Shown here: piece after piece, positions 1 through 11,353 of the stretch | Numbering within the stretch: position 1 is the stretch's first letter | How the letters are laid out: each line of letters begins with the position of its first letter | Assembly (NCBI GenBank): GCA_964035755.1 | Contig: CAXIVR010000009.1 | Span: forward strand, 83,755,156 to 83,819,155 | Source of the DNA: Teleogryllus oceanicus | Taxonomy: Eukaryota > Arthropoda > Insecta > Orthoptera > Gryllidae | Length of the DNA stretch: 64,000 nucleotides | Direction: 5' to 3' | Program-made: the position numbers and the translations under genes | The notes under the pieces: generated by a model | Databases searched by the model: none | Told to the model about the DNA's origin: nothing | The model's input: only the letters and a program-made list of their open reading frames with translations

Positions 1-487
1 CCCAATCGACAACTGAGTCTATCGTATAAGAAGAATAAATATAAAAATAAAAAACTGCAAAGAAAAGAAATGAGGGCCCTCGTTAGTTTCATGCTATTCA
101 CATCTCTCTCTTACAAAGATTTTAAATGCGTCACTTATACTTTCATCCTTTTCCTGATGAATTGTTTTAATGCCTTGTAATATGATAATTCCCTTCGAAT
201 GTCTGAAGATTTTTTATCGTAGATGCAGTCCTGAAGTCCGTAGCAGTACGAGGTGCCGCCTTCCGTGATCGGTGGTCCTCACTCTCCTGCTGTTACTTCA
301 AAAAAGAAAGCTTTCTTTCTCCGACTCTCGGTGTCGCATACTCTACCGAGACGCTCCTTACGGATATAGTTCGTAGTTTTCATTTTCGGATTGTATTCAG
401 GCGCGTTGGCGCGCGTTCAAACAGCTCATCTTATTCTTGAATATTGATGTGCTCCGTTTTCGAGATCTCGGCAAACGGATGGTCACA
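1..487 (-). repeat. 3' LTR (partial) of the Gypsy-class element
   Basis: This block matches 4892-5382 almost base for base, with a few indels, and ends at the same ATGGTCACA sequence, which on the minus strand is the LTR start TGTGACC. The match begins at the very first bases of the window. The true LTR therefore probably extends some 700 bases further left, as its partner appears to run from about 4174. Confidence 0.85.
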
Positions 488-500
488 AAACCCCCTTCTT
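488..500 (-). other. Polypurine tract next to the 3' LTR
   Basis: Read on the minus strand, the bases just before the LTR start TGTGACC are GAAGGGGGTTT preceded by GAAA. A purine run touching the LTR is the expected plus-strand priming site of an LTR retrotransposon. It fixes both the orientation of the element and the LTR border at 487/488. Confidence 0.7.
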
Positions 501-769
501 TCGAAAAAAGTTTTTTGTGGAATTTGATTTCATATGCGAAAAATCTTTTAACCAAACTTGATGCTCTTCCTTTCTTCTGTCTTGATTCTGGAATGTCGAG
601 CTATCTTGTTTCTTCCTTCTCCTTCTTCTTCTTTCTTCTTCCTTCTTCTTTCGTCTTTATTCTTTTATCCTTTCTCTTGACATTTATTTTATTCTTTAAA
701 GGTCGTAAACTAGGGAAAATTTGTACTTTCCGATTATCTTCCCACTTTCCACTAGTGTGCTTTCGCAGC

Positions 770-1743
770 AACTGAAGAAATATTGCAGTGTGTATGGCGA
801 AATTGGAATAAACCTTGAGTAATAGTTCACGCAACCTAATAAACTTTTGAGTTGTTTCGTGTTTTAGGCGGTGCAATCTTATCTATTTCTTGCATTTCTC
901 CAAGTTCATCTTGACTCCGTTGACTGTCAAATCATACCCCGGGAATTTAACTTGTTTAGTGCAAAATTACTTTTTCCAAATTCAACTGTAAATTATTTTC
1001 AATGAGACGTTTCAGCAAAATATCTAGCTTGTTCATGTGTTCTTCAAATGTTTTCGAATACACGAGCACGTCATCAATATAGATAAAAGCATCGCTAGAC
1101 ATTTCTCTGTCAATGATATTGTCTAAACATTGCACAAGAGCAGATGCACTGTTCTTGAGTCCAAATGGCATTCTTTTGAAAACATACGAAATTCCCCGGT
1201 GAATAAATCCTGTATATTGTCTATATTCAGGTGCTATCGCTATTTAATACGATGCAGTGAAGTCGGTTGAACTCAACCACTTGATGCCGATAATTGATTA
1301 GTTAAATCCTCTACACGCAACGGTCTGTCTCTGTACGGTAGGGTAACTTGATTCAATCGTCTTGCATCTAAACACAGCATATCTTCCCATTACTTTTTTC
1401 TACGAGCACTATCGGACTTAGATAAGAGGTTTTGGACTTCATGATAATATCATCTTTAACCATTGTAGCAATGAGCTTATCCACCTCCTCCTATGTTTTT
1501 CTGAATGACATATTGGTAACCCGTGAATGGCGTTTTATCTGTTAGTTCTATTTCGAATTGAAAATCTTTTACTGGATTCTTGTTTTTGCAAACACTTTCT
1601 GATTCCCTAAGTAATACTTCAACTAATTGTTTCTTCTGATTTTCATTAAGATTAGAATTTCCTTGCACATGCGAACGAATTTTCAGCTTCACTTCTTCTT
1701 CCTTTAAACAATTCGCCTCCCAATAATCCATGGAACGAATCAA
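770..1743 (-). pseudogene. Reverse transcriptase fragment (pol) of the Gypsy-class element
   Basis: Minus-strand frames show the RT domain in order. First comes an N-terminal stretch near 1477-1743. Around 1380-1440 follows the SPIVLVEKSNGKI segment typical of the first RT blocks. At 956-1171 is MPFGLKNS followed by the catalytic YIDD motif (YIDDVLVYS). Near 800-850 a second frame gives LLGCVNYYSRFIP, the RNase H connection motif. Several stops and at least one frameshift (about 850-900) separate these pieces. Full-length pol would continue for more than 1.5 kb with RNase H and integrase; here it stops near the polypurine tract. Role of the intact family: cDNA synthesis in a cytoplasmic particle. 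Confidence 0.85.
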
Positions 1744-1817
1744 ATTCGAGATCCTGTTGATTATTCGGTTTTAACGTTATTGTATTTTTCTAAGTTGATA
1801 ACAACTCCCATATTGTT

Positions 1818-2087
1818 TCATGAAATCAATCCCCAGTATGAGCGGATATAAGTTCCGGCCCCTACTAGGCACACAACTTGATACTTATTCTTGCCTATCT
1901 CTATATCCAAATAAACTTGTCTTGTTATTGGCTTTGATTTTTCCGATTTGCACCTATCAGAAAAGACTTTACGAGCGGCAATGTGGTACCTCCACTCCCT
2001 GGTTTTCAATTCATTCAACAAACTTTCCGCTATGACGGATGTCGCACAACCTGTATCCACTAGTACTGACGTATCAACACCTGACAT
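1818..2087 (-). pseudogene. Retroviral-type aspartic protease fragment
   Basis: The frame starts MSGVDTSVLVDTGCATSVI. The hydrophobic-DTG core (LVDTGC) is the active-site motif of retropepsins, where two chains pair and each gives one Asp. It lies between gag (higher coordinates) and RT (lower coordinates) on the same strand, the expected gag-pro-pol order. The frame runs about 89 codons and is separated from RT by stops, so it is part of a dead polyprotein. Confidence 0.75.
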
Positions 2088-2800
2088 TTAACCTTAAATT
2101 TGGGACACTGTCGCCTGGATCCGATCTGCTTTTGTTCTTCTTCGTTCCACGGTTCGTCATCAAATGAGATTAATTTGATCGATAATATCGCCACCTCTTT
2201 TTCCCCTAGATTCTTCTATTAGGTTTGCGGCGGGATGGCGTGTCGAAACAAACCTTTCTAATTTTCCGTCTCATGTCCGCGAGATGTACGGGGTTTTTAG
2301 TATTTCTGTTTGAAAACTCCTCTATCAATAGAATTTTTCTATTCCTATCCTTAGACGGCGTCCTATCTTGACTAGCATGGTCTGTTCTTCTACGTGCTGT
2401 TCCGATTTGTAAGTTCCTCTTTCTCTGATTTGCTTACATAATGTTGCTGCCTGCTGTCTTGGCTTTCTACCGGACCACTAACATTTGCCCTTGCTCTCTG
2501 TAACTCTCATTGTACACGAAAGTCGCATCATACAATCCCAGCTGCGTTATTAACTTTCCGTGGACATTGGCAAGAGATTCTTAGCAAATTTTGTAGCTGA
2601 CGGAAAATGACGTTTAACAAACAGACAATTTCGTCATCCGGGATCGTCGGGTACATAATTTGAAACTAGCTAACTTCTCCTCTGCATATTCTTGCATGGA
2701 CATCGTACTCTTTCTTCCACGTACCATACATTACATTAACTTTGAAATTAATTTGAGTTTCATTGTTCCAGTATCTTGAGTAAAATTTTCTTAAATTCTG

Positions 2801-3865
2801 TCATAGTTTTTGGTAATTCTCTAAACTATCTGCCCATATTCGTGCATTACCCTGCATCATCTGATAGACTATGTGAGTTTTCTTATTGTCCGGAACATAA
2901 TTTAAAGAAAAGAAATTATCCACCTGCCTCATAAATACGCATGGATTTTCATCTCCCGCTGCACTAAATTTAGGAGTACACGGTAATGAAAAATACGTGT
3001 GGAAACCCGCTTCCTCCACTCGATGGTAAATTTCAATTTGATTTTTCAATTCTACAACGTCATTCGTACATGCTGTAATTTGGTGTTGTAGAACCCCATC
3101 TTGTTCCGAAAGAGCTTTTATTCCACTATCTAATTTACTAGCTTGAACCTTAACTTGTTCAGTAACTATTTTTTGAAACTTCTCTACTCCTTGTTCTATC
3201 TCAGTCTGCCTGTCGGACACGGTGGTTATAAGATCTGATTGCATTTCGATCCTATTTTCAAATCCTTCGTAACTGATCAATCTTCTCTTCTAATTCCATG
3301 ACCCAGTTCGTAATTTTTCTTCTAACTTCTCGTGTTCTGCCTAATTTGTTGAACTCATTCTTTAAAATTTGACCCTTTCCCCTGTTCTGCTAATTCAGTG
3401 AATTGCATTTTTATATTCTCTTTTAACTTCCTATTATTTTCTTCTAATTTTGTTTCTAAGGCATTCTTGTTCTCCCCTAATTTAGTTTCTAGCATTTATT
3501 GCGAGTTATTCTCCTCTAATTTTGTTTCTAAGTTAGTCCCTAATTTCTTTATGTTTTCCTCTGTCTTTTCATTCTGCATTTCTAACCTCGTATCTAATTG
3601 CTGCATGAATTGTCCTATTAATCGTTGCATCATTAAATTTGCCCTGTCGAGGTTTCGTTGTTCCTCATCCGGATCTGTGTTGGCGTTTGTTGTGATTCCG
3701 TCGGCGAGGCATGCTAGTTTCTCCTGACGTTCCTTGTTCTACTTCTACCGTTTCTTTCGCGATCATGGTACTTGGAGCTTGTCCTCCCACTTCCCTATCG
3801 CTATCTGAATCCCCAGACGATCCTTCAACAGTAGTTAAATTCCTACCAGTATATTTATCTGCCAT
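2801..3865 (-). pseudogene. Gag-like structural protein, broken
   Basis: The likely gag start is the Met at 3865 (MADKYTGRNL...), with an acidic Ser/Asp-rich N-terminus. The middle (about 3400-3600) has repeated LETKLEEN-type heptads on the minus strand, a coiled coil, interrupted by stops. The 2801-3280 frame continues with further helical heptads and ends in a capsid-like segment (PKFSAAGDENP, a QVDNFF motif, then GNARIWADS), which matches the capsid region of Gypsy gag proteins. I could not see an intact CCHC zinc knuckle in 2100-2800. Two or more frame breaks make it a pseudogene. Confidence 0.72.
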
Positions 3866-4156
3866 TTTGACTGTATTAACTGCCTAGAATCAATCAATCC
3901 CCTTTTCCCAGACACAATACACTTTTTACAAATTATTACACACCAATACCAAACACTATCTCGAACAGATAACACTTTCATATAATACCCTTTTGAAAAA
4001 CACTCCAAAAAAAACACTTTTTCACAACACTTTTTCTCTGTAACCTGTTCAGCAATCTTAGTGAATTGTGATTAATTGTACTAGAAATTTTTGGGTTCCC
4101 CCAAATTTGGTCTCAGTTTTTTCAAATCGAGTTTTGGTAAAAGTATCCAATAATCA

Positions 4157-4173
4157 GCCCACGTTGATGCCAG
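4157..4173 (-). other. Probable primer binding site
   Basis: On the minus strand the sequence is CTGGCATCAACGTGGGC. It has the TGG start and the CAACGTGGG core common in tRNA-primed LTR elements, and it lies between the gag start and the right LTR. If it is correct, the right LTR spans about 4174-5382 (about 1.2 kb) and the repeated part 4892-5382 is only its distal portion. The exact priming tRNA was not determined. Confidence 0.4.
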
Positions 4174-5382
4174 TTTGCGACCACCCCCCCTCAGCTAGCT
4201 GAATGGGTTTCAAGGTGGGCAATAAAAAAATACAATTAGAATAGCAGGGATCAGGGTCATGTGGGCCGTTGTGATTGAATGCATTTACACAGAAACTCAA
4301 GTCGAATCACTTTCCACTTACTTAAGTATATTCTAATTAAATTGCTGTTACAGTCAATGAACATAAAACACTTTACATATACAAGAATTTTGGTCTTGCT
4401 GAAAAAGAAAACAACTTACACTTCAAATTAATTACACTGTTTTTTCTCTCATTTAAATCAATTTAAAAAATACTTAAACTTTGCCTAATCATTCCAGTCG
4501 TAAATTCCCTAGTTGCAACTTTACAATTAGCTAAGTTTTCTTGAAAGAAAGATTGATTCTATTTTACAGAATATCGGTATAAAGAACCTGTACTAATACT
4601 TTCTTTCCGAAACAAATTATTCCTTCTAATATTTACAAATTGTTCAAGTTGGCACGACCTTACTGTGTCTTTTCACAGCGTAGAAATCTACGGCGTCGAC
4701 TCTTCCAGTCGCTCGGTGTCCTTGTCCTGCAGCTCGGTCAGAGCAAAGCCGCCCTCTGCAGAACCGCACGGTCGCCCTTTCCCGTACCGTTGTTCAACTC
4801 ACGATGTGGCCTCCGTCTCGTTTTCCGTTGATACTCTTTTCGTATTCTTTATAGAATGTAACTAGCTTTTAATTCCATATTTAAAAGAATCTCCAATCGA
4901 CAACTGAGTCTATCGTATAAGAAGAATAATATAAAATAAAAAAAACTGCAAAGAAAAGAAATGAATGGCCTCGTTATTTTCATGCTATTCACACTCTCTC
5001 TTACAAAGATTTTAAATGCGTCACTTATACTTTCATCCTTTTCCTGATGAATTGTTTTAATGCCTGAATATGATAATTACCTCCTCGAATGTCTTGAAGA
5101 GTTTTTATCGTAGATGCAGTCCTGAAGTCCGTAGCAGTACGAGGTGCCGCCTTCTCGTGATCGGTAGGTCCTCACTCTCCTGCTGTTACTTCAGAAAAGA
5201 AAGCTTTCTTTCTCCCGACTCTCGGTGTCGCATACTCTACCGAGACGCTCCTTACGGATATAGTTCGTAGTTTTCATTTTCGGATTGTATTCAGGCGCGT
5301 TGGCGCGCGTTCAAACAGCTCATCTTATTCTTGAATATTGATGTGCTCCGTTTTCCGAGATCTCGGCAAACGGATGGTCACA
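4174..5382 (-). repeat. 5' LTR of the Gypsy-class element
   Basis: The segment 4892-5382 is directly matched by 1-487. The extension down to 4174 is inferred from the primer-binding-like sequence and the absence of any such site near 4892. The right border is fixed at 5382 by the shared sequence ATGGTCACA; after it the two flanks differ. Confidence 0.65.
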
Positions 5383-7459
5383 ATACTTGCTACGTGTAAT
5401 ACTGCACGTTGGAGTGATTGTTTTCTGGCCGTAGATATCGCCAGTTTGTACGATGGCTTCTGTTGCGCCTAATCTGACTGCCAAACTACGGTCCTGAATA
5501 AAAAATAGATGAAGCTTTCACTACTGATTGATTGAGCGATTGATTTTTAAAACGTTTAAAATTTGTTTAGAAATTTTTCTATAAATGTAATTTCGTAATA
5601 TGAAAATGTGTTTTATAATTTATGTATTTTAATATTACATATTATATCTGATATTACATATTTTTTACATATTTTTATACATATTTTGATGTTTCATACT
5701 ACACATTTTTCCGATCTCTAGTGATAACATTCATTTATAATGAGAATAAATTAATCTGATGTTTTTGTCCTAATGATAAAGGATATAGCCAATTAAGGCG
5801 GTGAAAAGTGCCCCCAAACTAAATCGACAATCGCGATGCTCATATGAAAGAGAATAAAAAATGGCGTAGATTCACAAAAAAAAGCAGCCTCCTAGGTTAA
5901 TCTGTTACAGAGATATGAGAAACTTTTTTATGTTTTATTTTTTTCTCAGCTTCTATTGTATGTATAATGCTGAAAAAAATTGCAGAGACAGGGGAAAGCT
6001 TTTGAATTTGAAGGTATTTTTTTCAACAAATTTTGACGCCAAATTCTTACAGAAAATAAATAAATAAATAAATTTTGAAGTTGATTTTTGATATGATGAC
6101 GTTCGAGTACTGTTATTGTTTATCACACATTAGAATAGTTACTATATAACTACAACTTACATAGCATGTTAAATAAATCAAATATTGATGTTGAGAATCA
6201 GTTGTACATTACATCAGTTTATAATTTTAGTCTTTTAAATAATTTAGTCTTTTAAAACTCGAATGATGAAGTGCGTAACTAGTACTTTATAAATTCAATC
6301 TGGCATTTTTATCGGCGTGACCATTACGAACATCTACAATTTGATTGAACGTAAATTCCAACTCATTACTCTTCAATTTAATCACAGGCATGGATGTAAA
6401 AAAAACGAAAAAGTTAATACTTGTGTTACTCATTGGGAATTAAACGTGAAAAATGAGTTGTTTAGAAAACAAACACCGGGAAAAATCAAAGACCGATCAC
6501 CGCCCAGAATACGCAACGAAAAATAAGTAAGGCAGGTTGTTCCGTAATGTAAACATTTTATCTGTAGATTTTATGTATACTATTGTGACTTTTCGATTTC
6601 TCGTCATAGTAGTGATTACAATTTTGAACATCAACGCATTATCATTTCATTAAATGAAACACTGCGCCTATGGCAGTTATTGTATTTTATAATTGACTTT
6701 CAGGGTAGGGAACACACAGTGATGTGTTACATAAAATCTAGAAGAAGTCAAATAAAGAAAATCGATATCACATTCGTTTAAGATAAATGAGCACTTTTTT
6801 TGTTCCATGTTTCCACACGAGTGTCATTGTATAAGTGAGCCTTGGAATAGGTAGAAAAAGACCAAATATTAATGTTCAATTAACCAGAGAACCTGCAATT
6901 TCGTTATGCCGATGTAGAATCTCAAAAGAGATACATAAAAAGATTTTTTGTGAACTATAATGAAAAATAATGTACAGAATTAAACCTTAACATGTGGTCT
7001 GAGTAGAATGAATGGTAGGTAATCACCATGTGCCAAGTATTTGCGAGAACTAAATCCCAATTATTGCTGTCGGAATCCAAATTAAGAATTTTCTTTCCGA
7101 GTTTTGTTCAGAAGATAAAATTTAAATTGAATTAAATGTTAGAAATTTCACCGTCCTGAAACAAACTGATTTCGAATTCGAAGAGATTTGAATAATGTTC
7201 TGAATGTAATTTTTAACTTCGACTTCGAAGTCGACTTCTTCAGTAAACTGAAAGACGGGACTGATCTGCTGTGTAGAGTCTGCCATAGAAAATAATCATT
7301 GTGAAGGAGGGTACTTACATACGTAGAAAAATAGCGGTGAAATCTTGCAAGAAAGGATCAAGTACGATTCCATAAGAGACATCTATTTCATTCGTAATCT
7401 ACAAATAAGGGAAGCAGTGGATAAATAACTGCATTTTTCTATGTATTGGCTAAGTGATG
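5383..7459. other. AT-rich stretch, no gene seen
   Basis: I find no open frame with recognisable protein features, no splice-bounded exon and no repeat ends. There are poly-A/T runs and a short palindrome (GACTTCGAAGTC, near 7218-7237). Confidence 0.5.
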
Positions 7460-7826
7460 TTTCTGGGCGCGTCAACGATCTATTAGTCCTGTTAGTGTAG
7501 TGCATGTTTTTATCGCGGGAAGGGACGGTGATCTCTCCCCGCTGGCTGGTGAGATCTACGACAAGGAAGAGGAAGAAAAGATCGCGCGCAGCCGGTAGTT
7601 AAGGTTGTTTTGCAGCATTCACCCGGAGATGATTGGGGAAACCTCGGAAAATTACTGATCAGAGCAGCCGGCCGCAATAATGCTTATCCAGACAGCGGCT
7701 GAATCCTACCTAGCTATCTAGCTGGTGTGGAAAATCCTGCCACGATCGGGACTCGAACTCTAGGACCTCCCGATCAGAGGAATTGCAGTTACATCAAATG
7801 ATCTTCCGAGCCACCTTTGCCGGGAG
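7460..7826 (-). mobile_element. SINE-A copy (tRNA-derived), internally deleted
   Basis: In reverse orientation the copy begins near 7826 with a decayed tRNA-like head, then the family body with its box B region (TTCGAGTCC-like), and ends in the conserved 3' segment with the GTTGACGCGCCC motif (here TTCTGGGCGCGTCAAC at 7461). The central GC-rich body present in full copies is missing between about 7545 and 7560. It is older and more diverged than the copies at 12969 or 15033. Confidence 0.8.
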
Positions 7827-8889
7827 TTTTTCTGTGAAGCAGTCGGATATTTCTGTAGGAAGCTAGAATATGAGACAATTATATTGAGCGCGGATCTACT
7901 GTTCATCAGTCGCTCAAGTTTAAATCCGGAGGGAACCTTTCAGCGCACTTAGCGTGGAATTCCTGTATGGAGTGAATTAACTGAAAACTAATTTTAACTA
8001 TTAATACTTCGTTTAAAGGAGAACTCACCCTAGAAAACACTCTAGTTTGATAATTTACCAACTGAAAAATAGAATAGTACCATAGGCATATAAAAGTTAA
8101 TGATTAGAGAGTTAAAGAAAACAATCTGTAAATAGGAATTTCAATTGCAAGGAAAAATATTAACTAATTATCATTAAAATAGTCTATATTAATGGTTGTA
8201 TAGTTATTTGTGAAGGGAATGTGGGTGATATTGCTTGTTATACTTGCAAGGTATTTGTGAAAATGTATGCAAGAAAATAATATAAATTTTGAGTTACTGT
8301 ATATCCGATAATATTTAATTCGATGATCAAACAATGTGCCTTACCTCTTGTCCTTCATTACTACTTGTCTGTTTTAAACGAAAGTAAGGATTCGCCAGGT
8401 AATAATAAAGAAAGAAATCCGTGGTCCAATTGAAGGACAAGAAGGCAAGCCTTGTATCGTCAGGACATTCACAGTAAACTTGAATTTAAAACGTTGACAG
8501 TATACAGATTTTGAGTTTACTTACTTGAGGAATAATTATTCTTTGCGAATGAACCACGACGCTCATGGTCAGTTGATTCGTCAAGAAGTATCACCTACCT
8601 GCAACACAAAAATTACAATTATTTATTTAAAATACTATTTGAATTGTAGTTGAACTAGTGGCCTCCAGAAGCAAACAATGTTGCTGAACAGCATCTCACA
8701 AAAAATGTAGCACGCACACTGCTCAAGCACAAATAAAATACTCTGATATAAGACAACAATAAATTAAATAGTTTAAGGAAAAAGTTTTCACAAATACTGC
8801 AATAGCATAATACAGCATATCGATACCCAGTACAACAGTTCTTTTCCAACCAAAAATATCGATGTCTCTGTTTCAGAATGCGTCTCGTG
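7827..8889. other. AT-rich stretch, no gene seen
   Basis: No supported coding or repeat feature. A single TATCGATG motif occurs near 8856-8863, like the cluster at 57.1 kb. Confidence 0.45.
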
Positions 8890-8897
8890 AATTATTA

Positions 8898-8938
<41 letters not shown>
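8890..8938. repeat. (ATT)n microsatellite, probable LINE 3' tail
   Basis: About 16 ATT units abut the 3' end of the LINE fragment at 8939-9215. On the minus strand it is an (AAT)n tail following the LINE 3' untranslated sequence, which fits its origin as the element's terminal simple repeat. Confidence 0.85.
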
Positions 8939-9215
8939 GCCCATAACATCCCGTAAAGGGCAAAGGCCTCCTGCTTTAGCAGGGTTACAGAGGTTGATAT
9001 TCAAGTTCACTAAAGTTCACTCAATTTCACTAAAATCGATTAATAGCACTGTGGATCATCATATTCTTTTTGCTGTTCATATCCCAGTTGCCTCCATGTT
9101 ATTCTCTCTTGGACCAGTCTCGTCCAGGTGGGACCAGCTGCTTTGCATAGCTCGTCTGTCCATCTTCTCCTCTGTCTCCCTTGGTTTCTCCATCCATACC
9201 GAGTCTCGTGAATAG
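8939..9215 (-). pseudogene. LINE ORF2 C-terminus with 3' UTR
   Basis: On the minus strand, a frame between about 9195 and 9070 reads RRRWTDELCKAAGPTWTRL and then VQERITWRQLGYEQ. The pattern R-W-x-D-(E/D)-L, G-x-x-W and R-x-x-W-(R/K)-x-L is the common C-terminal end of endonuclease-type LINE reverse transcriptases. A short 3' UTR follows and then the (AAT)n tail. The fragment is heavily 5'-truncated, as is normal for target-primed retrotransposition. The clade (RTE, CR1 or other) cannot be settled from this end. Confidence 0.75.
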
Positions 9216-11027
9216 CAAATATTAAATGGCAGTTGGGCTCTTTGTTGGAGCCTTATCTTGGAGCATGTCGTCTGGTGTTTCGTAAGCAGGGGTGCTCTGA
9301 GTATGCGTATTCAGTCGGTACGCGCACAGTGAGAATAAACGGAAGAACACATTAACATATTGCCTTTTTTCGTGAAAATCGAAACTGTTTCATTGCTTTT
9401 GAATTTTCCTAGATTTTCTGGGTACTTATGGGTCTCAGACACATCTCACATGGCCGGAAGCTGCAGAGTTATCTTTAAATTTCTATGCGCATTAGAAATT
9501 AGTAATATAGATTTGTGTATGATTTAATTGGTACCAATAAAATTTGAATTAGTAACTAAGTATAAAATATTTATTTTTTAAGACATGAAATAAAATAAGT
9601 TTTGTCAATAATATTTTTGTTAATCTAATGTCGAAATGTAATGCTTAAAACTCATAATATTAAGATAATAAAATCTCAAGAACTACATCACCGATTATTC
9701 TAATTAGCGTACGTCATCATTTGTTTAAAAAACTGTTTCCTAATAGTCTGGTAATTTTGAGAGCAAACTGAATTGCTTTTTATTCTTAGGTATAAGAAAT
9801 TTGCCAATGATATATCTGTCTAAAAATATATCCACAAAATTAAATTTGTTGCAATGATTAAATTAAAATTAATTGAAAATAAAAATAATCAGTATTGATG
9901 AAATTATTATAAACAAACTTTAAGAGTACAAGGTATGTTCTGTTAACAAGTTCGTCAATAAAGATAAGGCATGCCGTGATACTTTCCTCTAGTTACTCGT
10001 GAGAGATTATAAAGCAGAAATAATACCAATAAAAAAGGTAATGCTTAGGTTTTACGTATCTGTTAATATTTTCTCTTGTCAAAATGTAAAAAATCATAAA
10101 ATCACACTGTAAATAATTATTGAATAACCTCTGACACGAAATCTAATACGTTTTTTTAATTGACCGACAGTATACAGAATGCTTCACTTATTTCCAGATT
10201 GAACCATATTTGTGTGTCAGCGTACATGACTTGCTGATGCAGTGTGCGACTTTCACTCATGTTATATGCGTCTGGTTGCGCCCATAAAATTAAATACATT
10301 GAAATGATGCAACTAAATAAATTTCATTGGCGCGAAAGCTTTTATGAGCGCGACAGTCTGTTTATAGCGGGCGCACATTTCTGCTTACATTTGGGGCCGA
10401 ATGGGAATTCATCAATAACATTACTGGTTAACTTCAGTGTAAATAAATTTTAACCGAACATACATGGCGCTGGCCAGCGTGTTCTAAAATTGCTCTGACG
10501 TGAACAATATGTTGCCGAAAGCAATATGATATTTGAGGCATAGAAAAACACATTGAAACTAAATAACATGGCAGTTGCATGAAACTCAGTGTGAATGATG
10601 AATTGCGTCGGTCGAGTAGTAATAGAAAATTAACACTCACCCATTTATGTGTACACCGTATTGTTTCAGAACAAAATTAGCGCGGAGTTTTAAAAATATA
10701 CAAATAAGTACTCAGAAATGAAAGTCACATTTGAAAGTAATGACGCATTTCAAGCTTAGCTTCTATAGCAATATCGTTTTTCTTTCATATTCTCAATTGA
10801 ATATTTTAGACCGAGATAATGATATCACAGTCTGTAGGGGAATTCCAATGAGCGAGCGCTCTGGTGCGTCGTTCCCGCAGTTTCCGCCGATTCTGTACAC
10901 CGAAAGGCATAGAAAATGAACTAATGTATGTCGAACCAAGCGTGAACCTTTGTTCTCATGTCCTGATACCACCTTCCGGAATAATGATGTATTGTACAGT
11001 GTGATCTCTAAAACTCGAAGTGTCAAA
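9216..11027. other. AT-rich stretch, no gene seen
   Basis: Short frames only, none with a recognisable domain or convincing splice borders. No repeat termini were found. Confidence 0.45.
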
Positions 11028-11353
11028 CCGGGAGCGGTAGCTCAGTGCATCAACTGATGACGCTGCAGCGCCTCTGACCGGGAGGTCATAGGTTCCCACT
11101 CCCCACGGCGGCACGATTTTCGACACTAGCTTTTCAGCTAGGTCGAATTCAGTCGCTGTCTGGAGGAGAATTCTAGCATCCGGCTGCTCTGATCGGTAGT
11201 TTTCCGTGGTTTCTCCGATCAACACCAGGCGAATGCCGGAGCAGTACCCTAACAAACGAGCCACGGACCGCGCGCGATCTGTCCTTCCTCTTCCTTGTCC
11301 TATCCTCTCCCCTTACACACTCACACTAACATACACTACACTACCACATATTC
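11028..11353 (+). mobile_element. SINE-A copy, 3' part missing
   Basis: Begins with the family tRNA head: CCGGGAGCGGTAGCTCAGTG carries the A box, and the B box region follows near 11080-11100 (altered to GGTTCCCACTCC). The body continues through the GGCCACGGACCGCGCGCGATC segment to ACTACCACATATTC and then leaves the family consensus, so the GC-rich 3' half is missing. It was probably deleted after insertion. Confidence 0.88.

Larger units (their letters stand above)
1..5382 (-). mobile_element. Degenerate Gypsy-class LTR retrotransposon, cut by window edge
   Basis: Two near-identical blocks (1-487 and 4892-5382) flank a minus-strand internal region that carries, in order, gag, aspartic protease and reverse transcriptase fragments. 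On the minus strand the LTR begins TGTGACC directly after a purine-rich tract. The RT block with the YIDDVLVYS motif and a following NYYSRFIP-type connection motif are typical of the Ty3/Gypsy class. Many stops and frameshifts break the frames. Only about 270 bases separate the RNase H connection from the polypurine tract, so RNase H and integrase are deleted. The copy cannot move by itself. The left end lies outside the window, so the flanking target duplication cannot be tested. Confidence 0.88.

Noticed and set aside
601..876. Lysine/glutamate-rich 91-codon frame
   Set aside because: It is an out-of-frame reading over the broken RNase H connection and a pyrimidine-rich stretch of the Gypsy-class element. 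Not a separate gene.
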